A stretch of DNA of 64,000 nucleotides from Sipunculus nudus (lineage: Eukaryota > Annelida > Sipuncula > Golfingiida > Sipunculidae): assembly GCA_026874595.1 (NCBI GenBank), contig CM049319.1, positions 61,888,917-61,952,916 of the forward strand, written 5' to 3'. Under the pieces are notes generated by a model. It was not told the origin of the DNA and searched no databases. It saw only the letters and a program-made list of their open reading frames with translations. The position numbers were made by a program, and so were the translations under genes. Shown here piece after piece: positions 12,497-23,989 of the stretch (positions are counted from its first letter, which is position 1; each line of letters begins with the position of its first letter).

Positions 12497-12889
12497 ACGT
12501 CACATCGTTTAGTAATCTGCACAATCAAGTTGGGTTTCCGTATTACGTTTTTGCACGATCATCCCATCACCCTGCACCCTTTCTACACTCCGCCTCCCAC
12601 CGATCCAGTCAAATGTCTCGCGTTGGAGGAGGCCATTTGGGCTATGTTCGACAAGAGGGCGATTCTCGAGGTTCCCCCTTCCACCAGGGGGTTTTACTCT
12701 CGTCTCTTTCTGGTTCCGAAGCCGCACGGGAGGTGGTGCCCCATTATAGATCTCAAGCGCCTCAATTCGTTCATCACCCTGCTCCCCTTTCAGATGTTCA
12801 ATATTCATGCAGTTCTCCGCATTATCCGTCGGATGGATTGGGTGTTCAAAATAGACCTTACAGATGCGTATTTTCATGTCCCAATCCAT
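12497..12889 (+). pseudogene. Truncated DIRS-type reverse transcriptase
   Basis: Open from a stop at 12,494 and read in a frame different from the end of ORF1; no ATG is required for this reading. RT fingers motifs are clear: GFYSRLFLVPKPHGRW and PIIDLKRLN, then motif A, FKIDLTDAYFHVPIH, whose first Asp (codon 12,854-12,856) is the metal-binding catalytic residue. The family enzyme copies element RNA into cDNA. Palm motif C (the xxDD pair), thumb, RNase H and recombinase are absent because the sequence switches to unrelated repeat at about 12,889. The ORF that runs on to 12,952 beyond that point is repeat read-through. Non-functional. Confidence 0.8.
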
Positions 12890-13068
12890 CTAATTTCAGG
12901 TTCTAGGAGATTTTTTAAGGACATCCCTAGATTTTTAGCAACAGGCTTCTAGGTCAGAGGTTAGGATTTGTGCCCTTCTAATGGACAGACAGACACCTGG
13001 ACAGCCAAACAGATGACTAACAAAGTGTAATACCTATACCTCAGTTGACTTACAGTCAGCTGAGCTAA
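12890..13068 (+). mobile_element. 3' fragment of a pearl-like element joined to the DIRS remnant
   Basis: It begins inside a core unit (TAATTTCAGG...) directly at the truncated reverse transcriptase, runs through an ACAG/ACCTGG microsatellite (about 12,980-13,010) and ends with the tail hairpin (GACTTACAGTCAGCTGAGCTA). The next element head starts within a few bases, so tail and head are fused. Confidence 0.6.
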
Positions 13069-14975
13069 ACAAGTGACCCATGGGTCATGACACTCTGCTG
13101 AATGGGAAGAGATTCGCAAAAGGAAATTTTATCATCTGAATGGTAGTATATACCCATTCAACTGAAGCATTAAACAGATTAACCAACAGGCCAAGATTAT
13201 GTCTGTATTTATATATCTCAAAAATAGAGAAAAAAATGTGTAAAAAATACAGGTGGCTCCACCAGTCTGCAGAAACTAATAAAAAGACTTAATGGTCAAT
13301 ATGCATGCAAAGAATCATGGTGATCTCTGCATTAGTTGTTCAGATACTTCAGCTTTTGTATCAAATTTTCCATTATTCTGAGGGATACTTCGGAGTCCTA
13401 TAGCTTGAAGGATATGGGTAACAGAGACCGTATTTCAGGTTTCCACAGACACTTTTCATGGGCCTCCTTGCATGACAAGAATGAAGATTCTAGGTCCAGT
13501 TGTTACAATTTGTGCCACGTTAACAGATGGCAGCTTCCTTAAAGGTCTCAAAAATAGAGGAAAAAATTCGAAAAATTGAATAAAATAAAGGTGGCACCAC
13601 CAGTCTCCAGAAACTGATGAAACACTCCATAATCAATATCCATGCAAAGAATCATGGTGATCTCTGCATTAGTTGTTAGATACTTCAGCTTTTGTATCAA
13701 ATTGTCCATTATTCTGAGGGATACTTCGGAGTCCTATAGCTTGAAGGATATGGGAAACAGAGACCTAATTTCAGGTTTCCACAGACACTTTTCATGGGCC
13801 TCCTTGCATGACAAGAATGAAGATTCTAGGTCCAGTTGTTACGATTTGTACCCTGTTGACAGATAACCTATTCTTTAAAGGTCTCAAAAATAGAGAAAAA
13901 AATTCGTAAAAATTTAAAAAAAAATATAGGTGGCACACCCAGTCTGCAGAAACTGATGGAACACCTCATGATCAATATGTATGCCAAAAATCATGACCAT
14001 CAGTGTTGTAGTTATTGAGATGTTGCAGTTTGTTTTTATCAAATTTTTCATTATTCTGGGAGGGGGGGGGGGGGGTAATTGGGAGCCCCACAGCTCAAAG
14101 GATATGGGAAACAGAGACCTTATTTCAGGTTTCCATGGAGACTTATCATAGGTGTCTCATTGGGTCAAGAATGAAGATTCTAAGTCTAGTCTTAACGATT
14201 TGAGCCCTGTTAACAGATGTTCACATTTTTAAAGACCTCAAAAACAGAGAAAACAATTCCTAAAATTCGAAAAATACAGGTGGCGCCACCAGTCTGCAGG
14301 AACTGATGAAACATCTCATGATCAATATGTATGCCAAAAATCATGACCATCAGTGATGTAGTAAATGAGATATTGAAGTTTTTGTATGAAATTTTTTACT
14401 ATTCTCGGGGGTACTTTGGGGCCCCAGAGCTCGAAGGATATGGGTAACAGAGACCTAATTTCTGGTTTCAATGGAGACTTTCTTTTCATAGGTCTCTCAA
14501 TGTGTCAAGAATGAAGATTCAAGGTCCAGTCTTTACAATTTGTGCCCTGTTAACAGATGTTCACATTTTTAAAGGTCTCAAAAATAGAGAAAACAATTCG
14601 TATGGAATTGAAAAATATAGGTGGCGCCACCAGTCTGCAGAAACTGATGAAACATCTCATGATAAATGTGTGCCAAAAACCATGACCATCAGGGATGTAG
14701 TCAATGAGACATTAAAGTTTTTGTATGAAATTTTTGACTATTCTCAGGGGTACTTTGGGGCCCCGTAGCTCGAAGAATATGGGTAACAGAGACCTAATTT
14801 CTGGTTTCCAAGGAGATTTTTTATGGACCTCTCAGAATCTCAAGTTACAAGATTGTAGGTCCAGTTGTTACAATTTGTGCCTGGTTAACAGACATATGGA
14901 CAGACAGACAGACAGACGGACGACGGACAAAGAGTGATCGCTATATCTCAGATGACTTACAGTCAGCTGAGCTAA
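13069..14975 (+). mobile_element. Pearl-like element, copy B, complete head to tail
   Basis: The head contains the perfect palindrome TGACCCATGGGTCA (13,074-13,087) and then GGAAATTTTATCATCTGAAT and an AT-rich leader. Five core units follow, starting near 13,210, 13,540, 13,880, 14,230 and 14,575, each about 320-350 bp with the GGTGGYRCCACC palindrome. It closes with ACAG/ACGG microsatellite (about 14,895-14,925) and the tail hairpin ending near 14,975. A G14 run sits at 14,062-14,075. No coding capacity. This is the best full copy in the window, together with copy C. Confidence 0.7.
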
Positions 14976-15215
14976 AAAACAGTGTGGGTGGGCGATTTTT
15001 TTTTACATTTTTTTTGTATGGTTCGATAAAATGTCAAATGATCAGGGAAAAGCATGATATTAACAGAATTATATTGCTAAACAGGTAAAAGCACTACATA
15101 ACAAAGGAAATCTAATCAAAATTATATTATTTTATCTTTTTGAAAGATGAAAATCAAAAAAAAAATTTTGATGTGGGAGGTGCCTGAGAACCATACCTTT
15201 TTTTTTTGGCCTTTG
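14976..15215 (+). mobile_element. Right part of a MITE related to the 9.2-kb element
   Basis: It shares the internal phrases GTATGGTTCGATAAAATG, GTAAAAGCACTACAT and the right terminus TGAGAACCATACCTTT...GGCC with the 9235-9571 element. The left inverted repeat is missing and the fragment abuts the tail of pearl-like copy B, so it is 5' truncated. A further short trace of the same right end lies at about 18,198-18,228. Confidence 0.6.
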
Positions 15216-15815
15216 ATATTCTGTTTTGTTATTGTCACTTGTTGAACATAAATAAGAGCAGGGCTAGGCTAACTAGGGCCTATGGGCTGCATGCACCCTG
15301 TGAGGTAAATTGATGTGGCCTGTAAACATCCTTGCAATTGCACAGCATCGTTATTGCATCGAAAAAATGCTTTTAAATGCAGCAGCACCTGTTTTAAAAT
15401 AATGGGCTAAGATCAGTTTGATTATAAATTTGATTTTCTATCATTCTGAAGCATGCTCAACTGATCTCTGGCTGTAATTAATTAATTAATTAACTAGCAG
15501 TTAATATTCTGAAGCGTAGTTCTTAAAATCTCTTATTAGAGAAAATATAGACAATATGGTAAAATTTTTGAGAAAAGTGTCAGTATTCTCTGATTCATTT
15601 AACTTGTATTTTGAACATACCGTCTCATGTGTGAATATTAACAGAAGTGGATTGTTTCTGGCACATTCACATTTGCACTCTGCTTTAACTACACAAATGA
15701 ACAATCCTGATTCCTGTAACAGCTTGTAGAGGACTGTGTGCAATTTCATATATTTCATTAAATATTGACATTAAATATTTGTTCTAACCTGTAATTTTTT
15801 TGTATCGAATAAAAT
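15216..15815. other. Unassigned AT-rich DNA
   Basis: Contains a short (AATT)n run at about 15,476-15,494. No gene recognised. Confidence 0.4.
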
Positions 15816-15821
15816 AGATAT

Positions 15822-15960
15822 TTGAAAAATACTTGTGTTTCAATGTAAGAATAACTTTTTATTTGAATAATACTTGTGTTTCAATGTAAGAATAACTTTT
15901 TATTTGAAGAACACTTTGTTTCAATGTAAGAATAACTTTTTATCTGAATAATACTTTTTA
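15822..15960. repeat. 41-bp tandem repeat, about three copies
   Basis: CAATGTAAGAATAACTTTTT recurs at 15,841, 15,882 and 15,922, a period of 40-41 bp. Confidence 0.85.
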
Positions 15961-17105
15961 CATAAAAACTTTTTTATATAAAAGTTTGCCCATCCTTGAA
16001 TTAGCGCATTTCACAATGATCACTGGAAACCTCTCAGTAGAACAGACTGTAGCATAGATACCTCAGACCACGCAACTACATCGGACAGGTGCTCCTAAAC
16101 TCACCCATCACCAGACATTGGAACACAGGAAACATTTCACTTGATTAGATATATTATGGCTGCACAGGAAATGATGCTAGAACATAAACAGGTGTATCTA
16201 AACTGAATTTTTTAACTCATGGTCCCAATGCCAGTCTATAATGCAGAATTAATCCAAGACTCAATGACAACCCAAGATATAAACATTACAAGCTAAATTT
16301 TAAAGCAGTAGTGGTAATCTGTAAACAAAATTGTAAATTTGATATTTCTACAAAAGAAAATATACAAAAGATGGTGAATTTGATATTTATTCTATTTTTA
16401 GAAAATATACGAAAGTTAAGCTAAGTCAACCCACTTCAGAGAGTGAGCCTTCAGTAAGACATGCCAGCTCGAGGAGTGTCAAACAATGGCTGCCTAATTT
16501 CATAATATTCTGCGGGATTTCAACATGAAGTCATATGAACATGAAGTGAATCTTTGGCACTTTCATTCCAACCACATCTTCAACTTAATATTCAATCTTC
16601 TACAATATCATTAAAATTTCTCAACAACCAAAACATCTCATGAATTAAAAGTACACAGAGACAGATTTACTGTCTCTAATTTATGCATATCTCTAATTTA
16701 TACATATGGTTCATGTGTGAGTACACACATTCCATGTGTGTCTGTAACCATAACAACAGGTAGGCCAGAGGTTTCATTTTGCGCATGACCAACAACTCAA
16801 GAAAAACATTTAAAATAAATGCAGAAGAATTTAACACTTGTTTGAAGCTTGAAAAAAAAGTCATTTGTAAAGTTTCTAAGTAAGGCCACCAATGGTGTGT
16901 GCAATGTTTATTTTTTTGGCCAATGATGGTGCCACAGAAAAGCTTATTTGCACTTTTGCACAGGAGAAAGCAAAAAGTTTTAAAATGGAATATTTGCAGA
17001 TACCTTCAAAGGGATATAAACTGGTCACATGCATGCACCAACAACAGCAAAAGGTGTTTTAATTTATAAACAAAGTTGATTATTACCTAATGGTACCAAA
17101 ATCCT
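15961..17105. other. Unassigned AT-rich DNA
   Basis: No gene, array or recognised mobile element. Short ORFs only. Confidence 0.4.
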
Positions 17106-17109
17106 AAAC

Positions 17110-17605
17110 AAGAAGTCAGCTACAGTGGCAAATCTCTCATCAAGTTACAACACTTAAGTAAAACTAGAAATTTGCATTCTACAGAATGCAAGCCTCCAAC
17201 ATGAGGGGTCCTTCTTCTGGGCTGCTACTACCCATGTTTAATTCACATATTCTTCCTATATTCCTAGGTTCATCCAGAAGCAAGCTACAAAGGCAAGTCT
17301 CTCTTCAAGTTACAAAACATAATAAAACTAGAAATTTGCATTCTACAGAATGCAAGCCTCCACCATGGGGAGTCCCTCTTGTGGGATGCAACTACCCATG
17401 TTTAATTCACATATTCTTCCTATATTCCTAGGTTCATCCAGAAGCCAGCTACAAAGGCAAGTCTCTCTTCAAGTTACAAAACATAAGTAAAACTAGAAAT
17501 TTGCATTCTACAGAATGCAAGCCTCCACCATAGGGAGTCCCTCTTGTGGGATGCAACTACCCATGTTTAATTCACATATTCTTCCCATATTCCTAGGTTC
17601 ATCCA
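17110..17605. repeat. 165-bp tandem triplication
   Basis: Three copies with high identity. AAACTAGAAATTTGCATTCT starts at 17,161, 17,325 and 17,490 (offsets 164 and 165). Each copy also has GAATGCAAGCCTCCA, ACCCATGTTTAATTCACATA and TTCCTAGGTTCATCCA. The 81-residue ORF spanning it is a consequence of the repeat. Confidence 0.9.
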
Positions 17606-18489
17606 TGCACAAGTGACTGTATATTTGTGATTATTTCTTGATGATGTTCCTGAACCCAGATCAATCCTGTAAATCTAATAGATTCTCCTTGGCCCATTCC
17701 CAAAATGCCCTGGAAATCATGTGGGATTCTTTCATGATTGCACAAATTATTTTGTGAACAAAAACTTAAACAGGGATTAAAGCATACCCTCCTGTCAGAG
17801 GCAAAAAGACAGATATGGATGGCTTCATTATCCACAAACGGATCAAGATGAACCATTTTTCATTAACTCATCCTAGGCTCAAGGAAAGTATCTCCAGGAT
17901 ATGCCCTTCAGATCATTTAGTTACCTTTTATGACATTCTGTTTACCAACATACAGAACAACAGATAACATACAAGATATGTTACATGATATTATGGTCTG
18001 CGTCCCTCTTTTAAGTTAGCATATACTTTTATATTTCATTACAGGCAGACATGGCAGGTTTTCCTTTATTATGTAGTGCTTTTAACCATTTAAAAAAAAT
18101 TATTTTATTATTATGCTTTTCCCTGATCATATTACTTTTTATAGAAACATACAAAAAAATGATAAAAACTAACCCGCCTGCACTGATTTCTGAAGAAGTG
18201 CCTGAGAACCATACCTTTTTTCATGGCCTAATTATTATGAATGAAACTAATTATGTTTTGTATCCCATGATTTTCATCTTGGTGAAAAATTATCCTTTGG
18301 CATTTGAACAATATTTTTGGTAGATAAATTGCCAAGTAATATTTTGTGGATGAATATCTTAACCTGTGATATTTGCCTTTTGGGATTTCTTTAATAAACA
18401 ATATAGATACACTGTTAGAATTTTACTGTGCACATTTTATAAAGCTGTATTTTTTCTAATGACACTGTCATCTGGGCAATTGGCCAACT
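17606..18489. other. Unassigned AT-rich DNA
   Basis: A trace of the PIF-like MITE right end (TGAGAACCATACCTTTTTTC) lies near 18,202. Otherwise nothing recognised; the 90-residue ORF at 18,051-18,323 is AT-driven with no domain. Confidence 0.4.
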
Positions 18490-18820
18490 GACATTTTGCC
18501 TGTAAAATTATATACAAAACATTTTGTCCCATGGGCATTGTGTCCTGTGATTATAATCAGGGACATTTTGTCACATGGAAATTTTTCTGGGCAATTATTT
18601 TCCAAGACATTTTGTCATATGGATATATTGTCCTGTGGAATTATGTTACAAGACATTTTGTCACATAGAAATTGTCCTGTGGAATTATGTTAACGGACAT
18701 TTTGTCATATGGGTATTTTGTCCTGTAGAAATATGTTTACTGACATTTTGTCATATGGGTATTTTGTCCTGTAGAAATATGTTTACTGACATTTTGTCAC
18801 TTAGAGATTTACAGTATTGA
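18490..18820. repeat. 44-46-bp tandem repeat, about seven copies
   Basis: GACATTTTGTCAYAT recurs at 18,562, 18,606, 18,652, 18,696, 18,742 and 18,788; the last intervals are exactly 46 bp. Each unit also contains TTTTGTCCTGT and AATTATGTTA-like text. The first copies are more diverged. Confidence 0.9.
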
Positions 18821-19049
18821 CATTTGATTGATATTTCTGATCCAGTTGATGGTTAATCTATATTTGCCAAGTTTTGTATTTTGGCATTATGTCTGTGGAT
18901 ATTTGTCTGGTGGAGATTTTGTCCAAGGACATTTTTTTCATAGAGTTTGAAAGAGTTTTTCCCTACACCCACAATGTACAGAACATGGTGGCTCACAGTG
19001 ACTGAAAGATGTCTTACAATAAATAAATAATTCCCTCAATCAGCTCACT

Positions 19050-19520
19050 GGAGCTACTTCACACTCCTTTGAAAGCGTATTTTCTTTATCACTGGCACTC
19101 ACTACTCACAGACGATAGGGAAATCGTTCATTCCGGACCGTCAGCTGATGGTTTATAACAGAACACTCCGATTACTGACACCATATGAGAAGGAAAGAAA
19201 TGGAGGCAAAACGCTGGAAGAAAGAAATGAAGAGAACAATTTAAGACCAAAGACTGGTGTAAATAGAGAGAGATGTTGTCACAGGGAGGTTTGACTATCT
19301 CTGCTGCTGTTTTAAATATGAGTGGTGGTGAGAGAATTTACAGTGCCGGATTACTCTCGCTCGGCGGGTATCACTATTGTGTTGACATAAGGCATTCATG
19401 CAGAAGACCTTTCTATCGTTTATGTGACGTCCTCTGCTTTGAGCCTCATAAAAGCTGATGCTAGCATCTTTATCTTCCGCATCCTGACCAGCTTCCTGCT
19501 CTATCAAGACTATAAGTATC
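19050..19520. other. Mixed-composition unique patch, possible cis-regulatory DNA
   Basis: Balanced base composition with no repeats, including a CRE-like TGACGTCC (19,425-19,432) and GGCATTCATGCAG. Overlapping short ORFs on both strands have no domain. Regulatory role is a guess from composition. Confidence 0.2.
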
Positions 19521-19869
19521 AGCAGCTGAATCCAGCCAGCTGAGGTGTAAAGTGATAAGATGACTCCAGTTGCTCAAACATTGATAATCTCTGTAGCTAA
19601 ATATTATTATTATCTCTGCTTCAGTTCAAACAGCCACACATAACACGAACCTGTTGTTGACACAAGTTCTCTCTCCCTCCTTCCTAAACGGAAAACCATC
19701 CCAGGTGGTATATTGAGGAAACATATCCCCTGCTACGAACCATCCAGTAACAAAGAGGTGCTAACCACCTTTAGGTTAACCTCTCTTTTAACTGCTTCTT
19801 GATTTGCAGTTGTTTTATATTACTTATTTTTCAAATCTGATGAAATTCTAGATACTCCTCATAAATAAA

Positions 19870-19871
<2 letters not shown>

Positions 19872-19921
<50 letters not shown>

Positions 19922-19922
19922 A

Positions 19923-19956
<34 letters not shown>

Positions 19957-19957
19957 C
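19872..19957. repeat. Compound (AT)n-(AG)n microsatellite
   Basis: Long AT dinucleotide run with occasional AAAT interruptions (19,872-19,934), passing into an AG run (19,935-19,957). Confidence 0.95.
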
Positions 19958-22262
19958 AGATACACATCTATGCCATACATATTCCTTTACAGAATTCTGT
20001 CTTTAAGTTTGCATATAAAATACTTAATTCTTCAATAATCAATTATTCTATTATTTATAATATTTTATTCACAGAAATTGATTCTGTGCTTATTGTCAAA
20101 ATAATAAAGGCTTGAATAGGGTAACAAATAAAACAATGTAAACACCAAAACTTTCATATATTAATGATGTCAGAGATGAGGGTTTCACCATGCTTTTTGT
20201 CTAAGAGGTGTTTGCTCAAGTACAGTTTCGTCCATCAGGGAACTCATCTGTTTTTCTCAATAATGACAAGATCTTTCTTAAAGGGGCCTATTCTGATATC
20301 TGATATCAATCAACTAATGATAATCCCTTGTACCTTTTTCAAAAATAGGCCAGATGATTTTGTTTATTTGTTTATATCCACATGTTTTTAACCTGCCCAA
20401 AGAATCCAAACACATTCAACAAGGACATCTGGTGGCAAGTCAGATAAACCAGAGTTTTACAAAGTTCTCCAAGTTCAACTTCAGCACATAGGCAACCACT
20501 ACCTTAGATTACTTAATTTTTATTTTTCAACACTAGCGCATGTTTTTTGTTTTTTACTAACAGCATGTAAATAAACAAGTGAATACAGTGCAGTTATAAG
20601 AACTGTTCTTTAACAGGAACTGCCTACAGTTCAAATACATGCATGTAGTCAACCAGAAAATAAAAAAAATCTACAGATAATAGGTGAATGGCTGGCTTTA
20701 AAAGATGGCTCACATACACATATCAAGAAAATGACACATATTGTAAAAAAAATTTAAGAAAAAATTTAAATCATGTCCTGAATGAGAGAAATCTCTTATC
20801 TGTGTACCGCTGTTGGTATTTTACTGTACAGAATATATTCACAATTGAAAGGTTACACTTAAATATGAATTAAGTTGCAAAAGTAATAATTTTCATTTAC
20901 TTATTAATCACAAAACAACAGGAAATAATGAATTCAAGAGCCATTAAATACTCACATTCCAAAGAAGGCCTGTATTTTGCTGAATGATAAATATTGGAAG
21001 TATATGGAAAAAGAATATACAATTATATAATGTTCTTTCTCTCAGTCTGCAAATCTGCCTCAGCCAGTATGTCTTTGCAACCATTTTGTTTGTATCATTC
21101 TGACAGGCATTAATTTTGAGTGAATACAAAAGTTTTCCACTGCAAAACTATCCCAGCTCTGTCATCATTTAGCATATCGATCTTTGAACATTCACCATCT
21201 ATTTTTATTAAAGATGTCAATCTTTTACTTCAACTTTGCTTCGACAATGGGACCTCTAATTTATGACTGTTTTATTTTCACAATCTTTCCTCTCTGGCAA
21301 ATATCACACATTTGAAACCCTCGCAGACAGAAAGGCAACCACAGTATGCCTGGTATGTGTAAAGGCCCCTTTAAAACTTTCTGGCCTGGATTATGACTAA
21401 AGCATCAGGTTTCAGATCATTTAAATGCAGCATGCTTTTAATCAGCTGGTGCTAAATATTTGAACAAACGCTCTTACAGGTTTTATAGATCAGTGCCAGA
21501 ACAACATTAATCTGTGAAACGCATGGTCTCCATTTTAATATACATTTAATGAAGGATTTAGAAAACAAATCATCGTTATGAAATGATACATGAAAACTCT
21601 GGTCGAGATTCAGCCCAGCTGAAAAAAAAAACACCTTTAATATGATTATATCAAAGGTTGGTATTCTTTGAAAAGTCTTTAAAATCATTCTTAATAATCA
21701 GAAGTATACATCTTCCAAACACACCTTTCACACAAATAAAAAAAAAGGCATGATGAATTGAGAAATTGTTAATTCCCAGGTATTACTCATTATCCTTGTT
21801 ATCTATTTAATGAAGCATTTACAAAAAGAGTGATGATATTGATGCCTCATAGTTATAATAAATAGAAATTTTACTTCTACATCAAATAATAAATGTTCCG
21901 AATAACTTCACAAGCAAGTTGTTACAAAATTAAAATTATATCTAACAAACCATTGAAAAATCACTTTTACTCTAAGTATAAGTATATTTTATTATATGTA
22001 TTATAGTAAACTGTATATAAACTATTTAAGTTGAAGTATATTACATCCAATGGTTGTCCCAAAACCATCAATTGGGGTTTTTATCACTGACATGTTGGTA
22101 ATAAATTATTGGTTTCATTGTATTCTGTATGTCCTGTAATTCTCAACAGAGTTGACCAGTTTGAAGAAATCTTATCTCCAAGGCCCTAGACCCTTCACTT
22201 TAAAAGCCCTACAACCTATGACTGCAAAATCAAATTCTTGGTATCTGCTTCATCCACGCCTT
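19958..22262. other. Unassigned AT-rich DNA
   Basis: No gene, array or recognised element. All ORFs are under 80 residues and of low complexity. Confidence 0.4.
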
Positions 22263-22282
22263 TGACCTGTGACCTATGACCT
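22263..22282. promoter_or_regulatory. Triple DR1 nuclear-receptor half-site cluster (candidate)
   Basis: TGACCT occurs at 22,263, 22,270 and 22,277, each separated by one base. On the minus strand this is three AGGTCA half-sites in DR1 spacing, the arrangement bound by RXR, HNF4 or PPAR-type dimers. A DR2-spaced pair lies nearby at 22,591-22,604. Binding is inference from the motif only. Confidence 0.4.
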
Positions 22283-22609
22283 TTAGGCACAAAATCTGGT
22301 CCTTAGATTTCTACTTCAGCTGGGAACTTATGAACTGTATTATTTCAAGAGGAGTAGTTCATGAATCAAATAAATCACTGTAAAAATTAACATTTTTTAA
22401 GATTAAAAGGCCCAGTTTTGTGGAAAAGATGAAAAAAGAATAATAAATATGCTTTTGATTATGCAATAAAAACAAAAAAAACTACCAGTTAAATTGAAGT
22501 TATATGACTTTGGCTTATATGTATGATGGTTGGTCCTGTGGGTATATTTACAGTTATGCTATGAGTTTGTCACATGATTTAGCTTTGGCCTGACCTTTTG
22601 ACCTCTAAT

Positions 22610-22960
22610 TTTGGAGTTCACTTCCTTCCTCATTCAGGTAAATCAACCTAGAAACCTAGAGTTCAAGAAACTGCTGAAGAGTGAGTTATCCCTGTATAGC
22701 GATAAAACTCTGCTGAAGTTTTTCTTTTTTCATTACATCTGGAAGACAGTTTTTTCTGTGACACTCCCAGGGGGTGTCGGGGATAAACTGCCCTGAGATA
22801 TCAATAAAATGGTGGATGGTCACAAGAAATATTACAGGCCACATTTCCCCGAGCTGTCCTTTGCCACGGCAGGAGACATCATACATTGATGACAGGTTCG
22901 CGTTACACTAGACGGTTATGCCATCCGTTACAGAACGAAAAGAAAACCTGCGAAATTCAA
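22610..22960. other. Mixed-composition unique patch, possible cis-regulatory DNA
   Basis: Less AT-rich than its surroundings and not repetitive, for example around CACTCCCAGGGGGTGTCGGG (22,762-22,781). The 60-66 residue ORFs on each strand have no recognisable domain. Confidence 0.2.
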
Positions 22961-23269
22961 TGCTCATGCTCAGAAAGGCTTATAGATGGTTAAGTCATAA
23001 ATGTTAGGATCCTTTTTTTTTAATTTTTGATAGCATTTGATCTGTGAAGAAAGTGGCTGGATCTGTCTAAACTACATTTGTCTCGGGAATATCAGTCTTG
23101 GTGGATTAGATCAACTGGAGAATACTGTTTTGTATGAGTGAAATGTTAATAAATTTAAAAATCTTATTAATCATCTTTATATTAAATCAATGAATAGAAA
23201 TAATACCAGTCTTATGTGTATATACAACAAAATTATTCACTGAAAAAGTCCTATACTTGATTTTTAAAA

Positions 23270-23470
23270 CTTCAACATGGAGGTTATGTTTCAGCAAATG
23301 TTTATAACTCCATCATGGAGGTTATGTTTATAACTCCATCATGGAGGTTATGTTTTTAACTTCATCATGGAGGTTGTGTTTCAGCAAATGTTTAAAACTC
23401 CATCATGGAGATTATGTTTCAGGACATGTTTATAACTCCATGAATGCGGCTATGTTTCAGCATATGTTCA
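23270..23470. repeat. Short irregular tandem repeat with CTCCATCATGGAG palindrome
   Basis: Six or so units built from ACTCCATCATGGAGGTTATG, alternating with TTTCAGCAAATGTTTA. CTCCA-TCA-TGGAG is a perfect 5-bp inverted repeat with a 3-base loop, repeated in most units. Unit length alternates between about 25 and 45 bp. Confidence 0.85.
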
Positions 23471-23989
23471 GTTGTTTGGCTGTTAGCTGGATTATCCATA
23501 AAAATTGATCAGATTAAATTTAGTGGTAAATGTAGATTAAGTTATGTTTGGTCATATTCATTACAAAATTGTATCTTTAATAGTAATTCAAATATATTTA
23601 AAAAATCAAAATATACCATTACTCTTTTATATGCTGACAAACTCATATACACAAAAAATGTGTTTATACTCACACACTGTTCTTATTTTGATCTTGTAAT
23701 TAATAAAACACATGAACAACATGTTATTTAATTAATGTTTCAGGTAACAGGTGGGTCATTTATTTATTTGTGTTGTGTATAGTTGCTAATACAATGAATT
23801 CATGTGCACTGAAGGAGCAAAAACAGCAGTAACTTTTTTTCAGGTTTTTGACACAGTCATCCAGTAAAGAGCAGTTCATTTGCTATCCATGCCAGAAACC
23901 TTTATCTCAAACAGTGACACATGAGATATTTTAGATTCAAATGCCAACAAGAGATCATAAAAGTTTTCCTCACAGTATAAATATCAAGG

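Larger units (their letters stand above)
10480..12889 (+). mobile_element. Decayed DIRS-type (tyrosine recombinase) retrotransposon fragment
   Basis: A GC-richer island in AT-rich surroundings. It carries a 5' leader (about 10,480-10,670), a Gag-like ORF1 in several broken frames (10,672-12,438) and the N-terminal part of a reverse transcriptase (about 12,497-12,889). The cysteine-rich ORF1 start and the RT phrase DLTDAYFHVPIH are typical of DIRS/Ngaro elements. The 3' end is abruptly replaced at about 12,889 by a pearl-like tail (TAATTTCAGG...). Everything downstream in a full element is missing: RT motif C, RNase H, methyltransferase, tyrosine recombinase and right terminal repeats. Confidence 0.8.

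Noticed and set aside
12460-12906. 148-residue plus ORF and 126-residue minus ORF overlapping the reverse transcriptase
   Set aside because: Shadows of the RT frame, which alone shows conserved motifs.
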